Below are positions 6,547 to 8,270 of a stretch of 8,270 nt of DNA, in pieces. Source of the stretch: Thiotrichaceae bacterium (GTDB taxonomy: Bacteria; Pseudomonadota; Gammaproteobacteria; Thiotrichales; Thiotrichaceae); contig WGBH01000077.1 of assembly GCA_015494435.1 (NCBI GenBank), positions 1-8,270 on the forward strand, in the 5' to 3' direction. How positions within the stretch are numbered: the stretch's first letter is position 1; each line of letters begins with the position of its first letter. Below the pieces are notes generated by a model. The model had not been told where the DNA came from, did not search any database, and saw only the letters and a program-made list of their open reading frames with translations. The position numbers and the translations under genes are program-made.

Positions 6547-6662
6547 TAACTCGCCTGTACGTAAGCAGAATATAGAGGATAAAATTTATACTTGGTAGTT
6601 TAATAATCATTCTATTGCGCCATTATTTGTTATTACTTAGAACGTCCTTACAAACTTCCTAA

Positions 6663-7520
6663 TTACCATGTTGCCGCATGTAATTTCAATTCATAAAGAC
6701 CATTAATTTCTGAGCTTGTTGTGCTGCTATTCCAGAGACTATGAAAAGTGTGATTCGTATCCGTTAGCACTTCGTATTCATGTGCAATCCCAATAGAATC
6801 AAGATAGTTATGCATTAAAGCAGAGGTTTTACGGTGATTTTCAAAAGCATCGCTATCACCAACGGATAGTCGTATTTTAATTCCACTATTGATAATGGCA
6901 TTTTTGTATTGCAATGCATTTTGTTGCTCTTCTGCTAATGCGTAGTCACTAACGAAAGCATCCCCTACAGCAGAGGTAAATAAGGTTGGAAATTTAAGCC
7001 CATAATGTAATGCTCCTCGCGCACCTCTTGAATGACCGTGAATAGAGGTTTTTCTGATGTCTCGACTGCTGTCACCTGCATTAAAATACTTTAAACTAAA
7101 GGCACGTAATTCTGTATTCGCTCGACTGGTTAAAAAAGTTTCATTAGCAGCGGATGACCATTCTTGTTCCGTCCCGTCTAAATACTGTGAGGCAATTGCA
7201 ATTAAAACAAAAGGTGGCAACTCCCCCTGATTAATCCAGTCATTGAGTTGTTGATATTTTACATTTCTAAAAAAGCCTTTTTCATTCCCAAATGCGCCAT
7301 GTAAAAAGAAAATAACAGGATAAGTCTCACCCTCTTTTGTCCATCTCGGTGGTAAATAAACCTCTAAATTAACTTTCCCTCTGGAAGCACTACTAATACT
7401 TGTGGGATTAACTTTCCCTGCTTTAAAACCCGTATTTTCAGGGTCAGAACTAGAGCCACCACCACAAGCAACGATATAAAAGCTAATAATCAAGAGTGCA
7501 AACGTATTTTTCAAGATCAT
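6663..7520 (-). CDS. Lipoprotein alpha/beta-hydrolase, esterase D/feruloyl esterase-like
   Basis: A 285-residue predicted lipoprotein. Residues 1-19 form a lipoprotein signal (hydrophobic LLIISFYIV, lipobox IVAC, lipidated C19), followed by a GGGSSSD linker; no Asp follows the Cys, so the outer membrane is the likely destination. The rest reads as an alpha/beta-hydrolase of the esterase D/putative esterase family: VYLPPRW then YPVIFFLHGAFGNE (oxyanion-hole strand, 67-80), the nucleophile elbow HGHSRGARG (S164), an acidic residue in VGDSDAFENH (D222 or D224) and histidine in TNHTFHSLW (H257, less likely H260). The elbow has Arg where relatives usually have Met (GxSMGG). The substrate cannot be told; the family hydrolyses simple acyl, feruloyl, acetyl-xylan or siderophore esters. 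It begins 15 bases after the TtcA-like gene and is probably co-transcribed. AGGAA is 12 bases from the ATG and forms half of a small AGGAA-T-TTCCT palindrome. Confidence 0.85.
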   Translation of the reverse strand: MILKNTFALLIISFYIVACGGGSSSDPENTGFKAGKVNPTSISSASRGKVNLEVYLPPRWTKEGETYPVIFFLHGAFGNEKGFFRNVKYQQLNDWINQGELPPFVLIAIASQYLDGTEQEWSSAANETFLTSRANTELRAFSLKYFNAGDSSRDIRKTSIHGHSRGARGALHYGLKFPTLFTSAVGDAFVSDYALAEEQQNALQYKNAIINSGIKIRLSVGDSDAFENHRKTSALMHNYLDSIGIAHEYEVLTDTNHTFHSLWNSSTTSSEINGLYELKLHAATW

Positions 7521-7535
7521 AATTTAAGGAATTTC

Positions 7536-8264
7536 CTAAGCTGTTTTTTTAGTAATTAATGGTTTCATCGCCGTAAGCAAACTGCCAAATAAATTATCAT
7601 TGAGTTGCTCTTCTTTAGCTAATAATTGTTTTATATGTTCACGCTGCATTGGCATATCAAAACAAGCGGGACAGTTCTCCTTAATAATAGGCAATTTTTT
7701 TGCATTTGCATAATCACGCGCTTGTTTTTCACGCACATAAATCAATGGACGAATTAAACGTAAATCCCCATCCTTAATTGTATAATTTGCTTTCATGGTT
7801 TTTAACTGCCCACCATGAAAAGCCGACATTAAAAAACTCTCCGCTAAATCATCTAAATGTTGAGCTAATGCAATCACATTATAACCTTGCTCTCGTGCCG
7901 TCGCATAAATACTGCCACGCTTCATACGCGCACAAAAGGCACAATAAGAATCCCCTTGCATATGCATTTTGGCCATTTTCATAATCGGTTCTTGGCGAAA
8001 AAAATATTCAACACCCAAGGATTGCATATAGGGAATTAAAGGCGAAGGATCAAATGTGCCACTTTGTGGATCAATCGTTACCGCTCCCAATTTAAAAGAG
8101 ATCGGTGCGACACGTTGAAAATGAAGTAATAAATGCAACAGTGCCAACGAATCTTTACCACCTGATAGTCCTAACAAAACACGGTCACCTTTATGAATCA
8201 TTTGGTGTTCAACCAATGCCTTACCTGTTTGGCGGATAATATTTTTTTTAGCTTTTCTTTGCAT
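7536..8264 (-). CDS. TtcA-family PP-loop ATPase, probable tRNA thiolation enzyme
   Basis: 242 residues from the first visible ATG. PP-loop ATP-pyrophosphatase domain: SGGKDS at 34-39, then LGAVTIDPQSG, GVEYFFRQEP, YCAFCARMKRG (C108, C111), IALAQHLDDLAESFLM, RLIRPLIYVREK (169-180) and NCPACF (C198, C201) before PMQRE. This order matches TtcA, which thiolates C32 of some tRNAs with an Fe-S cluster held by three cysteines, a CxxC and a later Cys. TilS would lack these cysteines. It is shorter than E. coli TtcA (311 residues), mainly at the C-terminus, and carries a second full CxxC instead of a single late Cys, so it may be a TtcA paralogue rather than TtcA itself. Only 6 bases lie before the ATG, with no visible ribosome site and no stop, so the true start could be outside the window. 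Confidence 0.85.
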   Translation of the reverse strand: MQRKAKKNIIRQTGKALVEHQMIHKGDRVLLGLSGGKDSLALLHLLLHFQRVAPISFKLGAVTIDPQSGTFDPSPLIPYMQSLGVEYFFRQEPIMKMAKMHMQGDSYCAFCARMKRGSIYATAREQGYNVIALAQHLDDLAESFLMSAFHGGQLKTMKANYTIKDGDLRLIRPLIYVREKQARDYANAKKLPIIKENCPACFDMPMQREHIKQLLAKEEQLNDNLFGSLLTAMKPLITKKTA

Positions 8265-8270
8265 ATAAAC

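Noticed and set aside
6641..6660. Resemblance of the sequence after the esterase (AACGTCCTTACAAAC) to the stem-loop near 983-1006
   Set aside because: The shared bases are few and interrupted, and the copy here forms no comparable stem.
7527..7537. Small palindrome AGGAA-T-TTCCT over the esterase ribosome site as a regulatory hairpin
   Set aside because: The centre is a single base, so an RNA hairpin would have only about four pairs; it is too weak to claim control of translation.

Overview
The window looks like chromosomal DNA of an AT-rich gammaproteobacterium. The main evidence is the pyrG-kdsA-eno block, a gammaproteobacterial arrangement, together with a RimO, enolase and CTP synthase that read closely like the E. 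coli proteins from memory. KdsA is different: it is of the metal-dependent, Aquifex-like class rather than the E. coli class. A free-living or symbiotic sulfur-oxidiser-type or methylotroph-type gammaproteobacterium would fit, but the sequence alone does not settle genus or order.

Layout from left to right. At 1-215 (minus) lies the 5' end of a TlpA/thioredoxin-like secreted protein. It lacks a normal start codon and is frameshifted at a run of nine A, so it looks broken. Next, on the plus strand, is a small membrane-anchored LuxR-type regulator (447-953), the only plus-strand gene. Everything to its right is on the minus strand: rimO (992-2314), a 344-base non-coding gap, eno (2659-3939), kdsA (4016-4849), pyrG (4846-6498), a lipoprotein esterase (6663-7520) and a TtcA-family PP-loop ATPase (7536-8264, start near the window edge).

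Reading in the direction of transcription, the TtcA-like gene and the esterase are 15 bases apart and are probably one unit. A 164-base gap with a good extended -10 then starts pyrG-kdsA-eno. pyrG and kdsA overlap by ATGA; eno follows after 76 bases. The products supply CTP, Kdo-8-phosphate and phosphoenolpyruvate. Enolase makes the PEP that KdsA condenses with arabinose 5-phosphate, and CTP is what activates Kdo for lipopolysaccharide, so the three genes are linked by metabolism. RimO modifies ribosomal protein S12 and is probably a separate unit.

The most unusual signal is in the non-coding DNA around eno. Two perfect DnaA boxes (TTATCCACA) lie in tandem between the arms of a 14-base imperfect inverted repeat in the eno-rimO gap. 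A third perfect box sits in the 76-base kdsA-eno gap next to a possible eno -10, and a looser fourth (TTATTCACA) lies nearer rimO. All four are intergenic. No mobile element, CRISPR array, tRNA or rRNA was seen.
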